Source: Phoebastria nigripes
Lineage: Eukaryota > Chordata > Aves > Procellariiformes > Diomedeidae
Length of the DNA: 64,000 bases
Direction of reading: 5' to 3'
Assembly: GCA_035582835.1 (NCBI GenBank)
Contig: JAYKAV010002020.1
Span: forward strand, 302,792 to 366,791
Shown: piece by piece, positions 13,401-24,564 of the stretch
Numbering within the stretch: position 1 is the stretch's first letter
Layout: each line of letters begins with the position of its first letter
Made by a program: the position numbers and the translations under genes
The notes under the pieces: model-generated
The model's database searches: none
Told to the model about the DNA's origin: nothing
The model's input: only the letters and a program-made list of their open reading frames with translations

Positions 13401-16400
13401 ATATATATCGTCAACAACTGCATGATATGAAACCATATTTAGAGCACAGGCCGCTTCTGCTGATGCAGAGAGCGGTTAAGGCCCACAGCACAATATCCAA
13501 CCCTGCTTCCACATATTTTGTTCAAACATTTGACTTTGTGAGAATGCGTATGGGCTATTAACAGAGCAGAACATTGTGTTCATGCTTACATTCAGTGGGA
13601 CAAGAGTGTACCATTCATTGGTGCACTGAGCTTGTACAACACTCACATGACACATGTAACTTTTTATGGTTCTAGACAAACACGCATGCTGTTATCAAGA
13701 CAACATCAAAAAAATCTGAATTCAGTGTACTGCCATGTAAGGGAAGTTTGACTTTGCATGCACTTTAAGGACAGACTGAAGTGGAGATGACATGGGAGGG
13801 ATCTCTCTCATATTAAAACTTCCAACTTTAGATACTTATCTTAACCAAACTATAAGCAAAGCAGGAAAGAAGTGTAAAAACATTTATTGAAAATTTTCTT
13901 CTTTCAATTTAACAAATCTGTCCTCTCCTGCCTAAAATAACAATTTGCTCCTGAGGCTGAGGTTTTGACATGTACATTTTCAGAATTTTTTTTAATGTAT
14001 TCTTACCCTTTTTTGCATAAAAAGCATTAAGAGTTTTTAAGCCTCCAACTGGAAAGCTACAGATACAGTATTATCACAGGCCTCAAGGCCGTCTGTACCA
14101 TTTATAATCCATCCCTTCATCAGGGAACAATAAAGAAGAACAGATTGGTTTCTAAGCACAGTTTGTAAGAAGTGTCTCACAGTCTGCTTCTACTTGCCTT
14201 CCTGCCAGTTTTTCTCCCCAGAAGCTGTTGCGTTCACATTCTTCGCAGCATTTGCTACAGAATATTATCTTGTGATGGGGTCAAGCAGCACACTAACTCT
14301 TCAGAGTCAGACTTCTCTCCTTAGACTAACTGAAGTCTTAACAGCACGGGTAACAACAGCTCTTCTTGCCAGTAGAATAGTCTCACTGTGCCTGCTCTGG
14401 AGAAGTAGAATACAGCACTTCATTTAGATGCAGCGTGTTTCTCTCCACCTCATTTTTTCTCGCCCACCTACTGCCTCCTCCCTCCTTCCTTCTCTCTAAA
14501 AATCCCCTACCACCTGAAACCAGCATGCTCATTCATATTTTCTTCCACCCTGTTGTACACATGGAAGATAGGAAATACATTAGGAAGCATTCACAATGTC
14601 AGGTCATTGTGAGATAATGTAGAATATTAGCTACATTTTCCAGAGATGGGAAATCCTAATTTACGTGTTACAGTTGTGAGTTTTTCTGAATATAAATTTT
14701 ATTTGGGTCCACTTACACAGGCAGCTCTGCTGACCACCTCCCAGCACCTGAAGTAGAGAAACCTTTTGCCCCTAGAAGCCTTGTATTATTTAATGTGATC
14801 TAAAATGCAGCATGTTCATCCTTTTTCACAAGGATGCTTGCAAGCTGACTGGTATTTTGTCCATCCTTGAGAAGCATTCAGTATCTGGCAGGGTGAAGAA
14901 CAAAGCTATTCTCTAATTTTAGCTATCAGAAAGCTATTTAATATACAGTTCTTTCTCATTGGGATCATTTCCAGCTTTGTACCATGCCTTTGAATGGCTG
15001 ATCACAGGATCTGTGCTCTACACAAAGACAACCTCTGGGCCTAGACACTGTTCCAGATCACAGGTTTGCTCTGACAGGCAGTCTGATGCTCCAAAACAAA
15101 CTGGATTAGAGAAATATTCCTACCCTGTTACAAGGGTGCAGACAGACTCAAGCATCTTCCTCTTTGTGATCACTCTTGAGCACACTACCTCAGCTTTTGG
15201 AAGTAGAGGGGAGCCCCCCAGCTACTACTGCAGGCTGAAGACAACTCTAGGTTCCCCAGAAAGCAATTCCTTCAGCTGGTGTGCACATCATAAAAAACTG
15301 AGATTAAACCAGTATCTGAAGAAGCAAGACTGAAGGGCAACAGTTTAGATACTAACTCAGAACTAAAGCTTCGTTCTCTCCAAAATTCAAAGGGGGGTGG
15401 GAACATCCCTTTAAAACACTACCAAAACTCATCAAGTTCACAAGGGTATCTGCATAGAGGGTCTAGCATCCCCTGAAAACATCTGCTTTCCTGATAAGCT
15501 CACATCCACCTTGCAACACAGAATATAGTACATCTAAACTTCTGTGTTCTTATCCGAGTTCCTCAGAGTTTAAGAGTTCCCTACAAAGAGCTAAGACTAA
15601 TGCTGTGCATTAACGCAGTGCAGCTGGCTGAAAAGGCAGGATGCCAAAAGATGATGAAGACAAGAAAAAAAATGCAGACCATAATGTATCAACCTAAACT
15701 TTAACTGTGTTTTCAAGGAATTCACAGAACTCCAATTGCAAGATGACTGCTAAAACAGTATTCATACATGCTACTTCACCAGCGTGGTATACAATTTTAC
15801 TTACATTGTAATACAAATCTCTTTGAAAAAGACATTAAGCAAACATTTATATTGCAAAATTTGGCATTATCTAATTGTTTCTGCTCCATCTAATCACATA
15901 CATCCATCTACCAGGTGATTTCTCCATGTTCCCACAATTTAGAGGAAGAAAACAAAAGCACTGCTTTACTCAGACTGCAAAATACCTACCTTGGCAAACC
16001 AGTCCAAGAGCAAGTTTTTTCTAAACCAAATAAACTAGTTTCCAAGCTTACAAATATTGCAGAACTGCCCACTTTAAAAATATCAGAGCAACTACATGGT
16101 GGGGGACACAACTCCAAATTATCACAATGCATTTATGCCTGAACAAACCTCCCTGTAGGATAAGGCAAGCAGCAGCTACTCATCTCTTTGAGGGAAAAGA
16201 ACTTTCGATAAATCATGGGTTTAGCTACTGAAACATCTTATGGTACGTGGGTAGCGACATTCTTTAGAATGTCCTAGCATGAACACAGCTACATTATGCT
16301 ATGGACTGAGCAAAAAAATTTCTTCTTGAGCAAAATATGGTAGTAAACCAGTTTTATTCAAACTCTGCAACTACACTCTTTCTGGCACAACAGAATAATT

Positions 16401-19400
16401 TAGAACTTGGGGACGAAGCACTACCATCTCAGCTGAAGACAGCACCCCTTGTCTTAAGCATCTCTGAGCACAGTGGCTGCAGATCAGTTAAGAGAGGCTG
16501 TATTCATACCGTTGGTTTTCATCTGCAAAATTCAAAGCAATTGTCCAATGCCAAGATATTGGTTCCTTCTTTTCAACCCACGACAAATGCATTGAAATGA
16601 AGGCTTAGTACTTCCAAGGGAAAAAAGGTCAAGTGTTAATATAGGGAGTCACCACCAAGGAACATCCTTTTCTTTGGTTAACTGGGCTGAAAAAACTTAT
16701 TTTGCCCATAAAGACAAAGGATTTGCCATCTAGAAGTATTAGCCTAATCGGACTGATAGTAAGCCTGAATCTTACTGGCTTAATAACTGCTATTTTTCAA
16801 GTTCTGTGGAAGGTGATATGAGATAAAAGCTGTTAAGGCCAAAAAAATTGTGCTCTAACACTAAAATACTACTATAACCACATATTATACCTGGTTGGTT
16901 TGTGTGCTTTGGAAAACATTTGCTGCTTGCCTGCCAACAATTGGCAGGGGGCTGTGAAGTATCTTTGCCAATTGCTCAGCTGCCTTTAGCTTAAGGAAGG
17001 GCGTTTTATTCTGAAACAGAACCAAGATTTTGGGGAAAAGGAAAGAGGGATTAATACACAGTTTATAGCTATAGCAGAGCTATGAGAAGACAGACTATCC
17101 TGCAATCATCCTGTGGTTATAGCTTTTGGGAAATGTATATAAAAGTGCAAAAGCCAGTTCCTCAAACTAGTATAAAAGAGCTAGTATAAGAACATTTCTA
17201 AAACTTGGAACAATTTTAGCAACAAATTCCATATTGGCTTTACTGCTGGGCTCTAGCAAAAGCAGCATATCACATTGCCATTTCAGAGAGCTGCTCCTAA
17301 TCCCATGGTATTAGTGACTGAGGTATGGTCAGGTCTGGACTCTGATGGATAATTGATTTGTTCTTGGTGGGAAGCTGTACATAAGGAAAAAAGCATGGGA
17401 TTTGTGGTACATGTTGTTCTCTAACCCCTTCCCTTCTGCCAGTACTTCAAGGCAATGTAAGTAGCAAATAAGAAGCTGGTATGGTTAAGCACCATGTTGC
17501 AGTGAATACACAGCCAGCCTCAGAGAATGAGATGGCAACACATTATGACATCTCATTGGAAGAGATGATTCAATGAGCTAGTAGCAATTGGTGCATTCGG
17601 CACTATACTAATGCTTCTAGCCAAATATGCATCACAACATGTAAAACAGAGCCTTCTTCACCTATCTTGATTGAAAAACATTGCTTTTCCTTTAGGTATC
17701 TTAAAATAAATGTACTTTTAATGCCTATACAGCTTCCAGGTTTGCAACATTAGCAATTACAAACGTCCTGAGGAGGTATGACTTAAGAATATGAAATGAA
17801 ACATCTTCCGAGACCAGAGCAGGGTAAACAGAGTGCTGGCATGTTGTGCGCAGCACGGTGCTATTAGAGCTGCTGCAGAACATCAGTGTCCCCCTTGCTA
17901 TGGAGTAGAATGATCAAGTCTCTTCAGTGTACAAGTAAACATCACAACTGATGGATGTACATATCTTAAAGTAAGTAGAAGGAAGAAGTCAAAATGACAA
18001 AAAAGACTTCTAGGTACCCAAAAGGCACTTTGGGGATGTTTCAAGTAACAAATCAATGGAAGCCCTCGATCTTTAAGGTCTTCTTTTGCTAGCCACTTCC
18101 CATCCAGGTGCTGGCTGCAAACAAGAAACAAAAGTATGGGAGATGCAATTGCTTGCATTTGCAGATTGTCTCAAAAAGTCTCCTCAGCACTTTTTATAGC
18201 ACGAATAATTCTCTAGATAACCACTGAAAAGAAAGCCCTAAGAGGTTTAAAGGCATTTGCCTATTTATCCTTAGCTTTCTGGACTTGGGTCTTTGCTATC
18301 AAAGGACACTACATGCTGCTTAGTCAGACTAGCAGGGGATGCTTTCATTCTACAAGCAAGAAGTACTCATGGATCCTGGTGTGAAACATGACAAATGTCT
18401 GATTTAGTTACCTACTTCATTTTCAGTGGATATGGAAAGAAGCCATTTCTTGCAAATTTCATCCATTTCAGGAACATGAACTCTGAGGTACAATTTCAAC
18501 AATGAAAATTTTAGCTGTGTAAGGACATATGCTTTATACTTGATGAATTAGTACTGTAGTAATTAATGGGTAACATTATTTCTGTCATTCTAAGGAATAT
18601 GTATTTGATATAAGCATCACAATCAGAATAGAATCAAATGCATACCAACCAGGTATATGTAAAGAAAGCTTTGGGTTTTTTTTTTTAATAAAAATACAAC
18701 TAATGACTTCCCCTTTATTCTTGACAAGAGTCTAATTACTTAAATTCAACAATTATAAATTGTAGAAATTGTAAGAGTTCAAGCTTCCACATGAATAATG
18801 ATTCACCAGTATCTCCACATAATACAGTGAATTCCCACAGCAGACAGTGATCAGTAGTACAGGAGTAATTTAGCTCTTTCTGGAGTCAGTATGCTTAGCC
18901 TTTCACCCTTAACATGATAAAAATGTGTGAAATCATTAATTAACATTGTAAGAAAGAATTGTGAGTTGAAATAATCCCCCATTTTGCTTCTTGAAGTAAA
19001 TACCCTTCTTATATCCCCTTTGGATCTTTGAAACAGCTAAATGGAAAAACCTTGCAAATATTAATTTGTTAGAGATAACCATTTTAGGATTCTGAGCTGA
19101 TGAGATGTGAAACTCCTACCATTCAGGAGAAAACAGGTCTCATTTACTTACCAACTGCCTCAGTTTTATTTGCCACGTAAAAGGAAACCTATAGCTCCAA
19201 CAAGTAATTATAGATCAAGCACTGCATTTATAACCCTGTTATGTGAAAATATGCCAGCCTATCAAAACAGGGCTTTTTAAAAAGCTAATTACCTCTGTGA
19301 TGGCTGTTCCTTAAAAACAAATTTCTCTTATTCTCAATGCTGGGATCAGAATTCAGTGAAGTCGATAATTATAGTTGATTCTTCGTCATCTCTCCAGCTA

Positions 19401-21573
19401 CTTCCCAGATTTTACTTCCACTTAGGGGGGTACAAGGCCAAAATCTCTGGCTACAGCTACAGAAGGTAGGTAGATATAAGAACAAAGGTAATTCTCTCTT
19501 CTGCTTCATGTATCACACAGACATAGAAATTACAGATAAGACAGACATCCATTTACCCAGTATTGTAGAGCAACCATCATGGCATTTATTTGCCAAATAC
19601 CAGGTTCCCTAGAAGACAGACTTGCCCCTAAGCTTTAAAAACAGCACATATATTAAAGGTGCTAGCATTAATACAGCCACTCCTGTCTTACTAGAACATC
19701 CATTTACACTCTACAAATATTTGCAAGGCTTTCCTGTCTCCCCATTTGGGAAGCACAATTTATTGCTGAAATCAATTAAATGGGAGAGTCCTAGCAGGGA
19801 GTTAAATGATCAGGCACATTCACTGAGCTGGTTTTGTACCGCGTTCATTTTGATACCTCCCAGGTCCGTAACGCTGGTGCAGCTACTTTGATCTACTTGT
19901 ATAGAGGGCTAAAGATGGGGAGATCACTTAATTACTGTCACAGGTAAAACAGACTCAACTTGGGAAAAATCAATTTATTGCCAATTAAAATATTTGGGTA
20001 CTAAGAAACAAAGATATGAACTGGGCAGCCCCTTACCTCTTCCTACAGAGGCCACCCCTGCAGTCCCCCCTCCCCCCAGTACCAAAACCATGCCACATAT
20101 AGCCAATACATAGACCTTTCACAGCAAGACAACAGACAGTACTAGAAGCTGGCATGCCTGGGTACAGCACAAGCCAGCAAGCAGACACATCACGTACACA
20201 GGGGACGGCAAAAATCCAGCAAAGCTTCCACTGAGCACAAAGCAGTTCCTTATGCAGGTATGTTCCAAGTGTCTGCTCAGCCTAACCAGCAGCAGCAGCA
20301 GGTGGGCACCTCAGGATAAGTTCCTGGGCAGATGCTACATTTGCATCACCTGAGCTCTATTTACACTTAGATTTCATGCACAGAAACAGAAATTACTATA
20401 CAAACAAGCATTTCTAGTGAACAAAGCCACCCAATGAAAAAGACAGCTTTTAGCTGAACTGCAGTTAAAACAAAGATCTCAGATATGGTCATAATCACGG
20501 AAGTCTTGCTGCACTGTAGTTAATTCCCACAGTGAACACAATGCCACTCTTGGAGTAAAGAGTAGTAGACTGGTGCTGCCCTACATAGACAGTGTTAATT
20601 TCTACTAATCAAAAGTCTCAGAAATCATGGCTAATTACCCACATGGAGATCAAGCCAGCATTAAATTGCAGCTAGCTCCCACACTTCTGTAACTGATAGT
20701 TTTGTTAGAAAAGGGCATAGGGCAGAGTACCATACAAAACTAGCCTGTTTAGCAATAATCATGGTCCAGGTTTGGAGCAGTGATAGTAATAAGGGTGATC
20801 AAAAGGCTTGCTCACCACAGTTCTCAGCCAGGGGACTGTCTGACTCACCAACTCCCTTCCCAGTCCAGCCATATGGTGAAAAATATATTCCACCACACGC
20901 TATCAAAGTCCTACAAATGCTATAATTACAAAATTAGAAGTACTCGAGCCATTGTGCTTTATGATTATAGTTGAAAACTCTTCAATTTTAAAAAGTAACT
21001 TAAAATTCAGGCAAAAAAAGAGCAGCTTGAATTAAGGACAGCAAGTATCACATCCTAAGGAAATCATTAACTGTTAAGTGAACCATGTGCTATTTTTGTT
21101 ATTTAAAATACTGATTAGGCTAATTATGCTCAGAGGGAATTGGGTCTAGAGGATTAAATGAAATATTTTCAGAGGCAGAGTTTGCTGAATAGAAAAGCTG
21201 CTGTCCCCCATTTAAACAGTACAAGATATCACTTTGAACATCTGATGAATATCAATGTTTTAAAAAGCTCATCCTTTGGTGTCTGTTATTGGGCTAATAA
21301 CGTAGCTTATATTTCCCTTTTGACCTTAGTGACACATGACCCATCCCAGCCAGGGCAGGGGAAGGTGAGCAAGCGGCTGTGTGGTGCTTGGTTGCCAACT
21401 ACAATTTAACTACCTCCTGTTTTACAATGATTACCTTAAAGTCTCAAGAGTTTTCCTTCAAAACTTCAGAGTCTGCTTGTCATTCATTGCTCTCAAAGCC
21501 AAGACTACAATTTCTTCTGGGTAAAGAGCAACAATATTACTAGTAGGCAGAGACTGTTTTTGAAAAGGAAACA
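10457..21573. other. Intergenic DNA between CHRNA9 and the recombinase-like gene, including the CHRNA9 5' flank
   Basis: No coding gene is supported. The first 300 nt upstream of the CHRNA9 ATG should hold its 5' UTR and promoter; no clear TATA box is seen. The rest is AT-rich, with short frames and no recognisable protein. The one strong structural signal is the hairpin at 12449-12480. Confidence 0.6.
12449..12480. repeat. Perfect 13-bp inverted repeat with 6-nt loop
   Basis: GATAGATCATAAC at 12449-12461 is followed by CTCTCA and then the exact reverse complement GTTATGATCTATC at 12468-12480. No gene is attached to it and the flanks show no obvious mobile-element ends. Confidence 0.85.
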
Positions 21574-21579
21574 TTTATT
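21574..21579 (-). terminator. Candidate poly(A) signal of the recombinase-like gene
   Basis: AATAAA on the minus strand 260 nt past the stop codon, giving a compact 3' UTR. Its spacing supports a transcribed gene rather than a bare element remnant. Confidence 0.5.
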
Positions 21580-21838
21580 AACTCACACTATACAAGATAA
21601 AACTGTCTGCAGACTTGCTCTGTCAAGACAGACAGACAAGGTCCATGCACAGCAGGTTTGACACTCCCCCACCTTCAACACTACAGACAGCACCAGCAGC
21701 AACTGTGAGTGAACTTCAGAGATCACCACATCGTGAGGCAGAAAATTCATTACAGGTGTTAATACCAAATTACTGCCAAAGACTAGAAACTATACAGTTA
21801 AAAGCCAACTCTACAGAAAGAAGGTAATTCATTAGCTT

Positions 21839-22782
21839 CTATTTCCCGTTGGTCTCCACAGCTATGATCTCTCTGGGATCATACATACAGGGCCATCTTG
21901 CCAGGCGAGTGATGTCTTCCCCAGGATAGCCACAGCGCGCAGCAGTGACGGCAGTCCCCAGCCAGAAGGAATGCATGCCATACTGCTCCGGGCACAGCCC
22001 CAGCAGCCACAGGGCCCATCGGAAAACAGTCAGGAACTCCCTCTTTGTTACAGTCGTATTATCCAAGTGCATAAAGAGTGGCCCTTCCAGCTGTGAACGA
22101 ACTGTCACATAGCACCGGAGGGCCTGAACAGGGCACACCCATGGCTCTCCAGACAGCCCAATGCTGATGACATGTCTCTCCTGACCCACAGGAGAGTTTT
22201 GCAGACAAAACACCACTCTCCTCTCCATCAGCTGGAGGTCACTCAGGTACAGCAGCTCGGGCTGCAGTACACCACGGTGCTTCGCCACCAGCTCTCCTAT
22301 TCGAAGTGCCCCAAAAAAAGCTACAGTAAGTAATGCACGAAACAGTAAGCATTCATAGTGAGTTATGCATACAGACTCCAGAGCTCCTAAGAGGGATCGC
22401 AACACCTCAATTGTTATAGGCAAGTATTTATCCCTCAGGATGCCTGCTTGACGTTTCAACCCTATCACCATGCAATGGGTTATAGGATCTTCCAGAGGAT
22501 CAGGGTTACCAGTCAATTTTGATAAATAAGACAGTGCCACCACATACATCTGAGTCTTTGAGGATGAATAAAGAGATTCCACAGCCCAAAACCCTCTAAC
22601 TTGCTCCTCTGGAACTGGCCAGGCTGCAGGCATTCCCATGCTTTTCCTAGAGACAAGGAATTTCTTCAGTCCTTCGAGGTAGGCTTGCCAAAGCCTACTA
22701 TCCCCTGAGCACTGCAACAACGACAAAGTCTTCAGAGGCCACGGTCCCAAAGAATGTTTCCGAGGACAACTAAACTCCCTTC
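21839..22782 (-). CDS. Recombinase-like gene, coding exon 2 (recombinase domain)
   Basis: The acceptor CTCTTGTAG precedes 22782. The exon holds 313 codons and TAG without interruption. The first in-exon residues (REFSCPRKHSLGPWPLK) match the plus-strand copy (VPEKHPLGPWPLK), so the true exon starts 33 nt before the open frame's first alternative start codon, TTG at 22750. Confidence 0.75.
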
Positions 22783-23569
22783 CTACAAGAGAGGATCCAC
22801 GTTAGCACACGCTGACAACCAGCACAAGCATGCCACTCAAGCAGCAATAAAGATAGTGTTCCTCAGTGCAATACACCCCTAGACAATGCTCTGCTAGTTT
22901 ATCTGATTAAAGACAACTCACACACAGCTACACCCAGAGCTGTTAAAGAGCTGAGATATTTTTCAAATGGGAAACTACAAGCAACATACCAGGCCCATTT
23001 CAGGCACTAGATCTGGTAACACTCTGGGAATTTACAAGTTTGTGGAGTAGTAATGGAGAAGACAAGCAAAAAGCAATTTTAAACCCAAGCCTTCCTGGTA
23101 TGGCTTACAGAAATTACAACTGCAAAGGACACACAGCACACTCCCGCCAGAAGGCAGCGTATTTCCCAGCCCAGGACAGGGAACTCCCTCGAGGCCTTCC
23201 TCCAAAAGCTCCGGCCTCACACAAGAACTCGAGCAAAACCAAGGAGAGACTGCCCGGCGGGAGCCACGGCGGCCAGCGATCCGCACGCCCCCCCGCCCAG
23301 AGCCAGAGCCCAGCCCCCGGCTACGGGGGGGGGGGCAGGCTCTGAGCCGCCACCGCCGCACGTGCTGGCGGCCCCGCCACAGAGCACGGTCCGCACTTAC
23401 CAGCCACCGCCGCGCCGCGCTCCACGCACTGCCAGGCGCCGCCGGGGTGCGCCACCGCCGCGGTCCTACACGCTGCTCCTCGGCTGCGATGCGAGAAGGT
23501 GGCTGGTTGCCCAGCAAGGCCCAGCTCCAGCCACTCCACGCCTGGCTCCCGGGCCAGCAGCGCCAGCAT
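21839..23569 (-). CDS. DIRS/Ngaro-type tyrosine-recombinase-like host protein (two exons, 370 aa)
   Basis: Exon 1 (23569-23401) and exon 2 (22782-21839) join through a phase-1 GT-AG intron into 371 codons including the stop. Residues from about 68 on resemble the recombinase of DIRS/Ngaro retroelements. The core-binding domain (about 88-170) has WPVPEEQV and TGNPDPLEDP. The catalytic domain starts near KYLPITIEVLRSLLGALES, with box I FFGALRIGELVAKH (Arg217), then HSFWLGTAVTAA (His327) and LARW (Trp353). Family members normally have HxxR, a lysine in the beta-hairpin and a tyrosine 8 residues after the final Trp. Here these positions hold Trp330, Pro254 and Glu361, so strand cleavage is unlikely. 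DNA binding may remain. Exon 1 residues 1-56 show no recognised domain. No reverse transcriptase or other element gene is nearby. The intact frame, intron, CpG-island promoter and poly(A) signal suggest a captured host gene, unproven by expression. The ATG has G at -3. Confidence 0.72.
23401..23569 (-). CDS. Recombinase-like gene, coding exon 1
   Basis: The ATG at 23569-23567 starts MLALLAREPGVEWLELGL. The frame upstream is closed by a stop, so this is its only ATG. The exon ends GTGGCTG|GTAAGTG, a near-perfect donor with intron start at 23400. The single leftover G joins GA of exon 2 to make glycine 57. An out-of-frame ATG at 23666 opens a 66-codon frame overlapping this start. It would lie within about 10 nt of the predicted transcription start and so may be skipped. 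Part of the exon aligns with 24565-24606 on the plus strand. Confidence 0.6.
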
Positions 23570-23696
23570 CTCCCAAAAGGGCGCGGCGACAGGCCCAGCC
23601 GGAGTGCGGGCACTGCAGGACACGGCAGGAGGACGAACACCGCGCCCAACCCTCCCTGCGGGGCATGAAGACTCTTACAGCTACCCCCCACGGGCC

Positions 23697-23704
23697 CTTT
23701 CATA
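23697..23704 (-). promoter_or_regulatory. TATA-like box of the minus recombinase-like gene
   Basis: GGCTATGAAAGGGC on the minus strand contains TATGAAAG, about 130 nt before the start codon, predicting transcription start near 23675. CCAAT-type motifs lie upstream at 23735-23740 and 23777-23781. The same core, GGCTATAAAAGGGC, precedes the plus-strand copy. Confidence 0.45.
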
Positions 23705-24383
23705 GCCGCGGAGCAGCTCGCAACGCCCTCCTCCGATTGGGTACTCGGAGAGGCCCCGGCGATCCGGAGCGCTGCCATTGGCTGCCCGCCCGACGCCGTC
23801 CCGCGCTCGCCCTGGCCTGGCCGGGCCGGGCCCCGCCCAACGGGGAGCGGCGGCGGGTGTGAAGCGGCCGTTAGCGAGGGGCGGCGCCACGAGAAGAGCG
23901 CGAGGAACCGGGCCTGGCCCGCGACCTGCAGGGCGTGAAACTTCCGGGCGTTTCTTACACGGTGTTCTGCCAAAGCCTGAAACACGAATGGATTTACCGA
24001 TAAGGTTAAAAGGAGAGAGAAGCACTTGCGCTACCTACCCGTTGTTCTCCTGGGCTCTCCAAGATGCGGTTTCCAGAAAGCAACCAGGGCCAAGGAGATC
24101 AAGTCACACAGCGGAGGCGCACCCGCGGGCACACCATCTCTCACCGCCGGCGCCTTCCTCAGCCCCCAGTTGCAGCACAATGAAGGCGGTAACGGCCCAT
24201 TTAGCTCCAGGCAGTGAAATCCCATCTTCCGGGCGGTTCCCGCCCAGGCCCGCGGGCGGCCCCAGCGGAGGAGGCAGGACGGGGTGACCCCGCAGAGGCT
24301 GCCCCGCCGCCCCCGCTCCGTCCCGCAGGCACAGGCGCCGCCGCCGGGCGGGGCGGGGCGCAGAGCCACGTGGCTCGCTCGGC

Positions 24384-24457
24384 GATTGGCTAAGAGAGGG
24401 GCGAGGGCGGGCGGGGGACGCTCCGATTGGTTAGCAGTACAGGCCAGGCTATAAAAG
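24384..24457 (+). promoter_or_regulatory. CCAAT/TATA promoter of the plus-strand copy
   Basis: Inverted CCAAT boxes GATTGG sit at 24384-24389 and 24425-24430. A canonical TATAAAAG at 24450-24457 within GGCTATAAAAGGGC predicts transcription start near 24480. The promoter looks intact although the coding region is broken, so a non-coding transcript is possible. Confidence 0.55.
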
Positions 24458-24564
24458 GGCAGCACGGAGGCAGTGGTGAGGCGTCGCTGCGTCGCAGGCG
24501 TGTGGGTGCGGTTTTGTTGGCCGTGCAGGGCGGCGGGGGTCGAGCCGCTCGCTTCACTTTCACC

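Noticed and set aside
23032..23985. 317-codon minus-strand open frame across the CpG island
   Set aside because: GC-rich DNA depletes stops in all frames. This frame runs through the GTAAGT donor and intron of the recombinase-like gene and has arginine/glycine/proline-rich, family-less composition.
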